Both the position numbers and the translations under genes were made by a program. Positions 1-10,434 of a stretch of 64,000 bases of DNA are shown here, piece after piece (position 1 is the first letter of the stretch; each line of letters begins with the position of its first letter). The stretch is taken from assembly GCA_033398695.1 (NCBI GenBank), contig CM065819.1:2777501-2841500 (forward strand). The letters are read 5' to 3'. Source of the stretch: Orobanche coerulescens (Eukaryota > Streptophyta > Magnoliopsida > Lamiales > Orobanchaceae). A model generated the notes under the pieces. That model worked only from the letters and a program-made list of their open reading frames with translations, did no database searches and was not told where the DNA came from.

Positions 1-410
1 CGGCTTGGCTTCCCCAATACCTAGCTTCTTAAATATGGAAAGGGGCATCAGATTAATGCTGGCGCCGAGATCACACAACGCTCTATCAAACGACAGATTT
101 CCTATAGTGCATGGTATATTGAAACTCCCTGGATCCTTCAATTTTGGCGGGAGCTTTTTCTGCAAGGTGGCGCTGCACTCTTCCGTCAATGCCACTGTCT
201 CATATTCCTCGAGCTTCCTTTTATTTGATAAGATCTCTTTCATGAACTTTACATAGCTCGGCATTTGTTCCAAGGCATCAGCAAATGGAATATTGATATG
301 TAGTTTCTTGAAGACGTCAAGAAACTTGGAGAATTGTTTGTTCAATTTCTGCTTTTGAAAACGCTGTGGAAACGGGACGGGTGGCACATATGCCTTCGGA
401 TTGTCAGGAA
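1..410 (-). pseudogene. Element A gag-pol linker and start of aspartic protease (partial)
   Basis: An open minus-strand frame runs off the left edge. It encodes a basic linker with a Pro-rich start (PPVPFPQRF, near 365-390) followed by a helix-rich stretch, and then the retropepsin active-site region with CDLGASINLMP near 40-80. The catalytic Asp is in the DLGA form typical of Athila/Tat proteases. The enzyme would cut the Gag-Pol polyprotein inside the virus-like particle. Only the N-terminal part of the domain is in the window, so its integrity cannot be judged. It follows the gag remnant at 700-1882, in the order expected for this lineage. Confidence 0.75.
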
Positions 411-699
411 ACAGTTTCGAGGGTCTTGAAATTTGTGATTCCTCAGTCACCGCATTTTTATTCTCCTCATCGTCACCTCTCTTTTTGTTCTGCCCGGGAA
501 GCTCACACAATTCCTTCCCGCTTCCCAAACCAATGGCATTTATACTCTCTCTGGGGTTCGTCTCAGTCGTACTTGGAAAGGTACCCTCCGGGCGGGCTGT
601 TAACACATTTGCTATCTGGCCCAGTTGGACTTCCAAGTTGCGAATAGAAGCAGAGTGGTTTTGAAAGGTTGCTTCCGTACGGGTCATGAACTGAGGTTG

Positions 700-1882
700 C
701 TTCCTCTAGAGAAATTTTTGGAGCGGGAGGAGGTTGCTGTTGGTGTTGGGCATACTGAGGTTGATTTGAGTTTTGTCCGTTTTTCCATGAAAAGTTAGGG
801 TGATTACGCCACCCCGTATTATATGTGTTGGAGTATGTATTGTTCTACTGACTCCCATTCCCCACAAACTGAGCTTGTTCCATTGGATGTTGCTCGAAAG
901 GATTTCCCACTTGGCATTCCGCGCTAGGATGAGATTTATTGCACCAATTGCATGATTCAATGGTAACGGGGGAAGGAGCATGTGAAAAGGCTTGAAGTTG
1001 CTGAGTCAAGGCGGCGACTTGAGCCAATAGTGTAGATATTGGATCATTATCGGAGATTTCCATCACTCGTTTCGGGTTCACTCATTCGGAAGGCCACTGA
1101 TAAGCATTCGCAGCCATTGCTTCCAATAGAGAGTGGGCTTCGGCCATCGTTTTTCCCATCAACGCTCCTCCAGCGGCTGCATCAACAAGAGTGCATGTAG
1201 AATCACTCAATCCATTGTAAAATGTTTAAATTTGTAGCCAATCCGGTAGGCCATGGTGTGGGCATCTTCGTAATAAATCCTTGTATCGCACCCAAGCTTC
1301 ATGAAGCGACTCCATATCAAATTGCCCGAAAGTAGTAATCTCGTTCCTTAATCTCGCTGTCTTCGATGGTGGGAAGAACTTAGCCAGGAATGCTTGCGCT
1401 AATTCTGCCCAAGTCGTGATAGAGCCCGGCGGTAATGAATTCAACTAGAATTTGGCTTTGTCCCTCAGAGAGAAAGGGAAAAGCCGCAGACTAATAGCAT
1501 CATCGGTAACACCGTTGTTTTTTAAGGTGTCACAAATCTCGAGAAACAAAGCGATATGCGCGTTGGGGTCATCGTTTGCCAGTCCACAAAACTGGCTTGC
1601 TTGCACCATCTGAATAATAGCCGGCTTGATTTCAAAGTTGTTGGCTTGGATGGTTGGACGCCGGATCCCCGAAAAGTTTGCATTTATTTGTGGCATGGCA
1701 TAATCATGGAGTGCCAATGCCGATTGAGCTTGCTGAATGGGGTTATCTGCTTCGTGATTTCCCGTGTTATCGGCCATGGTGCCTGTTGTCGGTAACTCAC
1801 GTTTCTCCTTCTTATTTTTCCGAAGAGTGCGCTCGAGTTCGGTATCCAAAGGTAGTAGGCTTTCGTTACCGAATTTTCTCAT
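700..1882 (-). pseudogene. Element A gag (capsid/nucleocapsid), broken
   Basis: Reading from an ATG at 1882, the protein has a charged N-terminus, then a retrotransposon gag capsid domain (about 1225-1640) with LRLFPFSLRDKAKF, then PPGSITTWAELAQAFLAKFF, and ends in a single zinc-knuckle-like motif CNWCNKSHPSAEC near 920-960 and a Q/P-rich tail. Such proteins assemble the cytoplasmic particle and bind genomic RNA. Stops interrupt the frame at about 1445, 1223, 1080 and 843; the first replaces a residue in the middle of the capsid domain. The sequence on both sides of each stop stays recognisable in the same frame, so these are point mutations in a once complete gene. No promoter of its own; it would be read from the LTR to its right. 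Confidence 0.8.
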
Positions 1883-1998
1883 GCACTAACCAAAAATTCC
1901 TGAAAGGAAAACAAATAATAGGAATTATTCAAAAATAAAAAAAAAATGTTCAAACTAAGACTAGAAATACTGAAATCGATATTAGTAAAAATAATCAG

Positions 1999-2016
1999 TC
2001 CCCGACAACAGCGCCA
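1999..2016 (-). other. Element A primer binding site (tRNA-Asp type)
   Basis: On the minus strand this reads TGGCGCTGTTGTCGGGGA, close to the complement of a plant tRNA-Asp 3' end. It lies nine bases inside the LTR edge at 2026, the normal place for priming minus-strand cDNA. It supports the Athila/Tat assignment because the other elements here use a tRNA-iMet site. Confidence 0.85.
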
Positions 2017-2025
2017 AAAACTCGT

Positions 2026-3316
2026 TGCGAATTTCGGTGAACGCAAGTGCACGTTATCGTAGACAAGTAATAAAGTGATGAGTAAGATATCGTTCCCACG
2101 AGGACTAACTTACTAATTACAGATTTATGTGAACTCTAATTTTATTTGAACTGTCGAAATTTTAGGAGCAAGTAATAATTAAGGAAAATTAATAAACGCA
2201 AAGAAATATTAGAATCAATTATTCAAAGGAAGAAAATCAAATAAGGAATTATTCTAGGATTGTGAATCCACCTCGGTTTATCTGAATTACTCTCGATTAT
2301 ATAAATTTAATGATTTCCCAATTTATTGAAGGCGAAGGTTGCTAAAATACTCTACCGCCTCTCCCGAGGTCAATAGATTTTTCTAAGGCGAATAACACAC
2401 TATATTCCTAGGTGGATTAATTCGATAATAGGCAAAAAGCACGGAATCTTCAGAAAGGCCACGTAGTTCCTATGAGTATATTCCTATCTCACAAGATAAA
2501 ACGATTCTCACCAATTATTTCCTACCAACTCTTCTCTCCCAATTCGAGTTGCGTAAACAAAACAATTCAATTATAGGCCACACAATTGAAAGCATTAAGA
2601 ACAATTGGGAAAACTCAATAGAAAAGGGAATTGAATTAATAATCAAAAGTTAATTCATCAAAACCTCAGTTTCATCAAAATCCTAGACTAGGGTTCTAGC
2701 CTGACATGCTAGAAAATAAAAATACAAAAAGAATTAAAGAAAGCATAAAGATCAAAGGCAGTCGAAGAAGTCGGATTCCTCCGTTCTCTAGCTTCTGCTC
2801 TCTGCTTCTTATCGATTCCTTGATTCCCTTGGTGATCGATCCCCTTTTTTTTATAGACCTTAAATCCCTATTTATAACTATCATCAGCCTCCAAAACGCG
2901 TCCGGGGATTGGGTCGAAAACTGCTCCAAAAACGGCAAAGAAACGCGGAAGACTCAGCAAAACTGCCCTGTGGGCCGCGGCTCACTTAATCTGTGCCGCG
3001 GCTCACCATGCTCAGCGCCTATGCCTGGGCGCACGTTTTTCTTCACGGGCCGCGGCTCAGCATCCTCGTGCCGCGGCCCCCGGTACAGTTGGTTCAGCAC
3101 TTGCTGGTCACCTGCGTGTGCCGCGGCTCGCTTTCCTTGTGTCGCAGCCCCAGGCCAAAAATTGCCGTTTTCCCCCGTTTTTCGTCGTTCGAGCTCCCGG
3201 ACTCCAATTTCCTGCAAAACATAAAAGAATAGTGCATTAAAAGCTCATTTATGCAGATTTACACTTCAAATGAATGTAAAATAATGATAAATAAGCGTAT
3301 AAAAATACGCCTAACA
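2026..3316 (-). repeat. Element A 5' LTR (1291 bp)
   Basis: Bounded by TG…CA; on the minus strand it starts TGTTAGGCGTATTTTTATAC and ends at CGCA beside the primer site. A TATA-like box GTTATAAATAGGG lies on the minus strand near 2865-2880, with a purine-rich leader after it. A cluster of CCGCGG palindromes sits upstream of that box (separate entry). The partner LTR is outside the window, so the divergence of the pair cannot be seen. Confidence 0.85.
2968..3142. promoter_or_regulatory. CCGCGG palindrome cluster in the LTR of A
   Basis: Five copies of GCCGCGGC with G/T-rich left flanks (near 2975, 2994, 3050, 3070 and 3120) and one decayed copy (GTCGCAGC, about 3141), in a GC-rich block inside an otherwise AT-rich LTR. 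In element direction the block lies upstream of the TATA-like box. The core is the same as in elements C and D, which belong to a different gypsy lineage. Confidence 0.7.
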
Positions 3317-4386
3317 TTATGATATCTCATATTTAGCAATCCTACTGTGCTCTCCATAAATTTTGGTCAATTGTGCGAGAATCTGCCTAGCATAAGTCAT
3401 TTTCTTGTGTGATCTTTGTATCTCATTTGTTAGTGAGCCCATCATAAAGCCACGAACCAGCACGTCATCCTTAACCCAATTTTCATAGACGTCAATCTCT
3501 TCCTGATTACCCCTAGTCCGAATTGGAGTCGGTAGAATGTCCGCCTCCAAGACGTATCCCAGAGACTCCATGCTGAGTATAATCATCAGATTCCACAACC
3601 TGTCAATGAAATTGGGTACAGTTAGGAGATTCTTTTCAAGTAGTATTGCAAGTGGGTTCTTTGCCCTTTTTAGAGAGATTTAGTTTCGTTTCTTTGCATA
3701 GATTTAGACAAGATTGAATTAGTCACTTGTTTTATTATGACCGAGTATAGAATGTAAGGGCTTGTATAATTCTTGTCTCGGCTCCCACTAATTTTATCGG
3801 AATTATACACTCCCATGTTATAATCCGGAAGTCATGGTAAGATCGACTTCTTAGTGGTGATCAGTTCTTTACAAATTTTAACAGACGCAACATGTCAGGT
3901 TTCTTGCCAATTAATTTCTGTAAAGTGGTGTCTAAGACCAACCCATAAAATGGATGATTTGGACTTCTTTTACCCCTAGTCTTCGTGTCCTCAACCTATC
4001 AGATTTCTTGGCAATCCAGACTATCTAAGTTGTTGTCCATCAACATTTATCAGTTTGACTATTAAATCTCACCCGACAACCTATCAGGTTTCCAGGGGCG
4101 AAATTTATCACCAACTGAAGGCATCTAATGCACTCAAGAATTTTTCAACCTCTACCAAATGTACTACCCCGATAACTCGGAAGCATAGCACACCAGCTTG
4201 GGTTATACAAGTTTGATAGAGGGTAGGAAACCTCGTAACCTTTTTCAAACTTAGTCTATTTGTTGTCGGGAAAATTTCGCGATTAATGTTACATTTTGCA
4301 CATTAATTCATTTATAAGCGCGTTTGTGTGTCAATCATTCAAGATGAAAAACAGCAAATAGCAACCTAGTTACTACCAACATATAG
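3317..4386 (-). mobile_element. Element H': copia gag N-terminus and leader fragment
   Basis: Collinear with 13507-14574 of copia element H with scattered substitutions only. 3317-3665 encodes the start of a copia gag (LLTVPNFIDRLWNLMIIL, then a stretch rich in KMTYARQIL and ending HSRIAKYEIS, where element A interrupts it). 3666-4386 is the non-coding leader. The match to H stops at about 4386, after CATATAG; from there the sequence belongs to another family (X). It is a second copy of the H family, cut by A on one side and by an unexplained breakpoint on the other. Confidence 0.8.
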
Positions 4387-4403
4387 CTCATGGACCTTTC
4401 CTA

Positions 4404-6714
4404 TGTAACACCCCAAACTAGGCGGATATTACAGTGCCGTAGATCCCCAACTGGGACCCACCAGGCAAATGAAAATGAATGAATTACACAAGATAAATGT
4501 AGTACCGAACTACATTACAACAATAATTACTCCGATGAGGAGTTTAGTTACAACACACCAGGACAATACCGAATACTAGTGTATTTTAGATGAAGATAAA
4601 ATACACAACACTGAATGAAACGGAGTATTCAAATGAAAGTCTGCAGCGGAAAATAAAGGACAATAACATGAATAACTGAAAGATCGGGGCCCCCTACTAG
4701 TATCACTAGGACTCCTCGACATCAACATGCTATTCCCGTGCGTTTACCTTGCCATGACCTGAAAAACAAAATCCCCAAACGGGGTCAGTTACAAAGAACA
4801 ACAATCCTCAAGGGTTGAAAATACACAATCATGATTAACTGAAGTTATGAAATATTCTTAGTTATGAATTACGCTGAAGAGGAGTATCATAGTACGCCCG
4901 TAATGTTCTGTGCAAGTGTACAACACCCGTCCGTGTACCTAATTAGTCTCACGGTGTAACGCTTTCCCGTGTGCACGTTCTAATGTATCGGTGAACCCAA
5001 TACATAACCATCGTGTGCCCGACTAAAAATTCCACACAGCCACACCCGACCACGCAATATGAACCCAGAAGGTCATATGAACGAGAATGACCACACTGAA
5101 TATCAATGAATAATAATTCGACAAGGCCAAGAATGACTCACCGAGATGAAAATAATAGTGAAGTAAATGACAGCTCAATGAAATGATTGGAACCGCTGCT
5201 CCTTATGATCAAGTGATTAATTGACAATAACAAGTTTTGATACGGTTAATACAATGATGAATGAGTTATGATTATGAATGAACAACAACAAAAGGGATGA
5301 ATATCCTTTTAACCGAGTAAGAATTAACTTACGCAACACCGGCAACAATTATCCTTCCACGAACAACCTCCTAATTGAGATATCAGTCGCTCGAACAACC
5401 TTAAATAATACAATAACCAACAATCCGTTCAATATACGAATCAAACACGAATATAACGAACTCAAAACGTCGATACGATAAAACTAAGTCCATTGAGGCA
5501 TTAAAACAAACACGTTGCGTCCAAACTCCGATTGTTTACAATCAAACTTCAACATACCAATATCAAATCCCCCAAGAAGTGTTTCAAACCAACAAAACAT
5601 CTTCAATATGATTAATAATCCAAGACGAATATCCGAAAACATGATTATAACGACAATTAATCGAAAATCCCCAATTCCAACTCGATATTCAAGGTGTTCT
5701 TGAATAATTCCTCAATAATCCAATGAATCCTTATACAAACTCATAATCATATACATATCCCTTCATATAACATGATTATAACGTCCAAAACATCATATCT
5801 CAACACAAAATCGAAGTCCAAAGTGTTGAAGAATTTACCTCTTGAAGATCCAACCAATTCGATCCGATGAAAACGTGTAAAATCGACTATCCAAGCTTCC
5901 CAAATGATTGAAGGTGATGAAAAATACACACTCAAATGATAATTGATGAAGAAATCTCTCCCTCAAGTTATTCTCTCGGTTGCGGTGAAGAAGTGGGAAA
6001 GAAATGGAAGAAATGAGTGAAATGCTCAAAAACGAATTTATAGGGGTTGACTCGGCCGACAGACTCGACCGTGTCCGCCCGACACGGTCGCGGCGCGCAC
6101 TGGCGGCAGGGACTCGACCGTGTCCCGCTTGACACGGTCGCGGCGCGGAGGGCCTTCCGATAGTGACCCGTACGACATCGACTCTGCATGACTCGACCGT
6201 GTAATGGAACACGGTCGGGCGTGTCGCGATCGGTTCGATTATCCGAAGAGTTCGACTCGGCCGTGCGACGACACGGTCGGGTCCTGTGTAAACCGGCATT
6301 TCCGGGCCAGTGCACGGGCCGTGTCGGACGACACGGCCGAGTTTGGTCGGCAGTGATCGGCCAAAACTGAAAAAAATGAGCGGTTGAGCTAAAACGACCA
6401 TAACTCTCTCGTCCGGACTCCGATTGACTCACCGTTTGAACCATTGGAAAGCTAACTCGATGCTCTATAATATTGCAAAGATTTAGAATTTTTGGAGTTA
6501 CCAAAAATTAATGGTGATCTAACAAAGTCGAACTCATATGAGGAAAGTTGAAACAATGAACAATAACGATACACAACTCGAAGTTTTTCCGAACGGTGAA
6601 CACGGTGAACGAACATGATTGATGAATGATTATAGATGAGTGAAAATACACTGAGTGACAATCACCGAATGAAATTACTGAATGATAATGACTGAATTAC
6701 AAACGGGTATTACA
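4404..6714 (-). repeat. Element B 3' LTR (left copy, 2311 bp)
   Basis: Near-identical to 8095-10429 apart from small indels concentrated in the GC-rich block near 6050-6345. In element direction: conserved U3 module, palindrome block, TATA-like box (plus 6036-6044), GT donor-like site (first intron base at 5838), branch point with hairpin, acceptor-like CAG ending at 4759, LTR end at 4404. Confidence 0.92.
6050..6345. promoter_or_regulatory. Paired GACCGTGTC/GACACGGTC array, left LTR of B
   Basis: Five units in which a CCGTGT arm is followed 4-6 bases later by its inverted partner, for example GACCGTGTC…GACACGGTC near 6068-6090 and 6116-6140, GACCGTGT…ACACGGTC near 6195, and GGCCGTGTC…GACACGGCC near 6320. 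The block is strongly GC-rich and sits directly upstream of the TATA-like box in element direction. Confidence 0.8.
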
Positions 6715-6748
6715 TACACCCCCCCTTAAAAGAGTTTCGTCCCCGAAA
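6715..6748 (-). other. Element B polypurine tract and preceding hairpin
   Basis: On the minus strand a purine tract TTTTAAGGGGGGGTGTA abuts the 3' LTR, preceded by the inverted repeat GTTTCGGGGACGAAAC. This is the plus-strand primer of reverse transcription and the arrangement shared by C, E, F and G. Confidence 0.85.
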
Positions 6749-7092
6749 CTAAGGGTCAAACAACTCGGGATAACCCTCCCGCATACTATCCTCAGTTTCC
6801 CAAGTAGCCTCTTCGACTCCGTGTCTGGACCACTGAATCTTGACCAAAGGGATCGTCTTGTCCCTCAACTGTTTGATTCGCCGCTCCAATACTGCATGTG
6901 ACGCTCCTCGTACGAATGATCATCCGCGATCTCGATTTCGTCGAACTGAAGTATGTGACTCGGGTCGGCAACATACTTCCGCAACTAAGAGACATGAAAC
7001 ACATTATGAATTCGGCTCAATGCCGGAGGCAAAGTCAATCGATAAGCTAACTCGCCTACTCGATCCAAAATTTCAAACGGTCCATTCATAGT
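6749..7092 (-). pseudogene. Element B integrase C-terminus with chromodomain-like tail
   Basis: The minus frame begins inside integrase (GPFEILDRVGELAYRL), continues through the conserved LSRIHNVFHVS block where a Q codon has become TAG (near 6988), and after one frameshift near 6900 ends in a chromodomain-like segment containing IQWSRHGVEEATWE, with its stop at 6749-6751. The C-terminal domain of chromovirus integrases directs insertion into chromatin. The rest of the enzyme is missing: upstream, the sequence switches abruptly to gag at about 7095. Confidence 0.8.
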
Positions 7093-7110
7093 TGTTTGCA
7101 AGATAATTAC

Positions 7111-7560
7111 TCAATAATGTTGGCAGATGATGGCTGAACTGTCTGTTCGGGACTGAGATCCCGTAGGATTAGGCGCCGTAGGAGGTCGCTCATAAACGAT
7201 AGGACTCACATGAGGCTTCTTGAAGGTTGACTGACCGCCTTCGGATAGATTACGCTTCATTGATTTCCTATTGACATATGCAGGTTGCTGCTCAGCAATT
7301 TCCTTAGCAGCTGGCTCGTACGAGAGAGTTCTCTCGATTAATCCGGTCAGAGTGGCGCAATGATGATTGAGCAACTGCACATGGGTCATCATGGCCTGCA
7401 TAAAAGTGAGTGGATCAACCCGAACATCTTCTGATCGAGCCGAGTCCTGGGCACGCTTCCCCGGCAGCGAGTGATTATTTCTCGGGTTTCGGTCTGCACC
7501 GCGGCCTCTCCCCGTGCATCCCCTGACAGTTCTCTCCATACTGAAGTAGGAAGGTCGCAT
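7111..7560 (-). pseudogene. Element B gag fragment
   Basis: An open frame of 149 codons. The better start is probably the internal Met near 7542, giving a basic Arg/Gly-rich N-terminus (MERTVRGCTGRGRG) like the gag starts of C and F. It then has a predicted helical stretch (DPLTFMQAMMTHVQLL, compare the equivalent stretch in F gag near 47775-47850) and a Ser/Pro-rich part. The capsid domain and zinc knuckles are absent, so most of gag was removed by the same deletion that removed pol. Confidence 0.6.
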
Positions 7561-8094
7561 AATGATTATATTTCCCGCATGATTAGCACGTTATGATTAT
7601 GTCATGAGATGATGAAAATGAGTATACATGCTCTAACTTAGTGATTATATGAATGATTTACTGAAGTTACATGATTATCTGATGAAATTCTTGAAATGAT
7701 TATCTTGAATAACTTAACAAGATTGATAATATGATCATCCAGATTGACAACTGAGTAATGAAATGAATTGAATAATTAATGAGTTAACATGATCGTCCTG
7801 ATTATTAACTGAGTAATGAAATGAATTAAGTAATTAATGAGTTAACATGATCGTCCTAATCACAATGAATGATGATGTTTGAGGATTGTTAATTGATGAA
7901 TGATGAATGAATGACTATTGCCAGAAATTATACCATGGTGTTAGCAATCTTACAGTTCTTCCGGTCTGATAGGCTCGGCATTTGCACAGGTCACACGTGG
8001 CGCGAAAGTCCAATGATACTAGTCTGATGACGATGATTTCAAATGAGACTTGACTCGGAAGGTAGTATTCAAAACCACGCTCCGATACCAACTC
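7561..8094 (-). other. Element B untranslated leader and primer binding site
   Basis: Non-coding leader rich in ATGATTA-like words. The PBS on the minus strand is TGGTATCGGAGCGTGG (about plus 8076-8091), matching the 3' end of tRNA-iMet with one change, four bases inside the LTR edge. Confidence 0.8.
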
Positions 8095-8449
8095 TGTAAC
8101 ACCCCAAACTAGGCGGATATTACAGTGCCGTAGATCCCCAACTGGGACCCACCAGGAAAATGAAAATGAATGAATTACACAAGATAAATGTAGTACCGAA
8201 CTACATTACAACAATAATTACTCCGATGAGGAGTTTAGTTACAACACACCAGGACAATACCGAATACTAGTGTATTTTATATGAAGATAAAATACACAAC
8301 ACTGAATGAAACGGAGTATTCAAATGAAAGTCTGCAGCGGAAAATAAAGGACAATAACATGAATAACTGAAAGATCGGGGCCCCCTACTAGTATCACTAG
8401 GACTCCTCGACATCAACATGCTATTCCCGTGCGTTTACCTTGCCATGAC

Positions 8450-9530
8450 CTGAAAAACAAAATCCCCAAACGGGGTCAGTTACAAAGAACAACAATCCTC
8501 AAGGGTTGAAAATACACAATCATGATTAACTGAAGTTATGAAATATTCTTAGTTATGAATTACGCTGAAGAGGAGTATCATAGTACGCCCGTAATGTTCT
8601 GTGCAAGTGTACAACACCCGTCCGTGTACCTAATTAGTCTCACGGTGTAACGCTTTCCCGTGTGCACGTTCTAATGTATCGGTGAACCCAATACATAACC
8701 ATCGTGTGCCCGACTAAAAATTCCACACAGCCACACCCGACCACGCAATATGAACCCATAAGGTCATATGAACGAGAATGACCACACTGAATATCAATGA
8801 ATAATAATTCGAAAAGGCCAAGAATGACTCACCGAGATGAAAATAATAGTGAAGTAAATGACAGCTCAATGAAATGATTGGAACCGTCGTTCCTTATGAC
8901 TGAAGTGATTAATTGACAATAACAAGTTTTGATACGGTTAATACAATGATGAATGAGTTATGATTATGAATGAACAACAACAAAAGGGATGAATATCCTT
9001 TTAACCGAGTAAGAATTAACTTACGCAACACCGACGACAATTATCCTTCCACGAACAACGTCCTAATTGAGATATCGGTCGCTCGAACAACCTTAAATAA
9101 TACAATAACCAACAATCCGTTCAATATACGAATCAAACACGAATATAACGAACTCAAAATGTCGATACGATAAAACTAAGTCCATTGGGGCATTAAAACA
9201 AACACGTTGCGTCCAAACTCCGATTGTTTACAATCAAACTTCAACATACCAATATCAAATCCCCCAAGAAGTGTTTCAAACCAACAAAACATCTTCAATA
9301 TGATTAATAATCCAAGACGAATATCCGAAAACGTGATTATAACGACAATTAATCGAAAATCCCCAATTCCAACTCGATATTCAAGGTGTTCTTGAATAAT
9401 TCCTCAATAATCCAATGAATCCTTATACAAACTCATAATCATATACATATCCCTTCATATAACATGATTATAACGTCCAAAACATCATATCTCAACACAA
9501 AATCGAAGTCCAAAGTGTTGAAGAATTTAC
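8450..9530 (-). other. Predicted leader intron in the 5' LTR of B
   Basis: Inferred from splice-site consensus. The minus-strand donor CAAGAG|GTAAAT (first intron base at 9530) is about 210 nt after the TATA-like box. The acceptor is TTTTTCAG|GTCAT (last intron base at 8450), preceded by AACTGAC and the hairpin CCCCGTTTGGGG. The left LTR has the same signals at 5838 and 4759. There is no GC donor copy in this family. Transcript data would be needed to confirm it. Confidence 0.5.
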
Positions 9531-9747
9531 CTCTTGAAGATCCAACCAATTCGATCCGATGAAAACGTGTAAAATCGACTATCCAAGCTTCCCAAATGAT
9601 TGAAGGTGATGAAAAATACACACTCAAATGATAATTGATGAAGAAATCTCTCCCTCAAGTTATTCTCTCTCGGTTGCAGGTGAAGAAGTGGGAAAGAAAT
9701 GGAAGAAATGAGCTGAAATGCTCAAAAAAATGAATTTATAGGGGTTG

Positions 9748-10058
9748 ACTCGGCTGACAGACTCGACCGTGTCCGCCTGACACGGTCGCGGCGCGCAGCT
9801 GGCCGGCAGGGAATCGACCGTGTCCTGCTTGACACGGTCGCGGCGCGGAGGGGCCTTCCGATAGTGACCCGTCCGACAGCGACTCGGCATGACTCGACCG
9901 TGTCCTGGAACACGGTCGGGCGTGTCGGCAGTCGGTTCTGGCTTATCCGGAAGAGTTCGACTCGGCCGTGCCAGACGACACGGTCGGGTCCTGTGACAGA
10001 AACTTCGGCATTTCCGGACGGGTACGGCACGGGCCGTGTCGGACGACACGGCCGAGTT
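9748..10058. promoter_or_regulatory. Paired GACCGTGTC/GACACGGTC array, right LTR of B
   Basis: Same five paired units as in the left LTR, with spacers and linkers differing by small insertions. The arms are better preserved than the linkers, for example CGACCGTGTCCTGGAACACGG near 9896-9917 and GGGCCGTGTCGGACGACACGG near 10031. Confidence 0.8.
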
Positions 10059-10434
10059 TGGTCGGCAGTGATCGGCCAAAACTGAAAAAAATGAGCGGTT
10101 GAGCTAAAACGACCATAACTCTCTCGTCCGGACTCCGATTGACTCACCGTTTGAACCATTGGAAAGCTAACTCGATGCTCTATAATATTGCAAAGATTTA
10201 GAATTTTTGGAGTTACCAAAAATTAATGGTGATCTAACAAAGTCGAACTCATATGAGGAAAGTTGAAACAATGAACAATAACGATACACAACTCGAAGTT
10301 TTTCCGAACGGTGAACACGGTGAACAAACATGATTGATGAATGATTATAAATGAGTGAAAATCCACTGAGTGACAATCACCGAATGAAATTACTGAATGA
10401 TAATGACTGAATTACAACCGGGTATTACATCCTA

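Larger units (their letters stand above)
1..3316 (-). mobile_element. Element A: Athila/Tat-like Ty3/gypsy retrotransposon, 5' part
   Basis: Minus-strand LTR retrotransposon whose 5' LTR, primer site, gag and start of protease lie here; the rest of pol and the 3' LTR are left of the window. The assignment rests on a gag resembling the Athila/Tat type, a protease with the motif DLGAS rather than DSGA, and a PBS matching tRNA-Asp rather than tRNA-iMet. The right edge (…CTAACA at 3316) abuts copia sequence (H') that continues in register with the second copia copy at 13507, so A inserted into copia gag. The target duplication is probably TTATG (3317-3321), but the partner copy is outside the window. 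Several in-frame stops in gag show it is defective. Confidence 0.85.
4404..10429 (-). mobile_element. Element B: internally deleted chromovirus-type LTR retrotransposon
   Basis: Two LTRs (4404-6714 and 8095-10429) flank only 1.4 kb of internal sequence. A perfect 5-bp target duplication TCCTA lies at 4399-4403 and 10430-10434. Minus orientation is set by the PBS beside the right LTR and the polypurine tract beside the left LTR. Inside remain only a gag fragment (7111-7560) and the C-terminal end of integrase with a chromodomain-like tail (6749-7092), joined directly, so protease, RT, RNase H and most of integrase are gone. LTR ends (TGTAATACCCG…GGGGTGTTACA) match those of C-G. Any mobility would need proteins in trans. 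Confidence 0.92.
8095..10429 (-). repeat. Element B 5' LTR (right copy, 2335 bp)
   Basis: Promoter-bearing LTR for B. TATA-like CTATAAATT on the minus strand lies at plus 9734-9742, immediately downstream of the palindrome block at 9748-10058, and the hexamer AGTCAA (a W-box core read in reverse) lies just before it. The small number of differences from the left LTR points to a fairly recent insertion. Confidence 0.92.
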
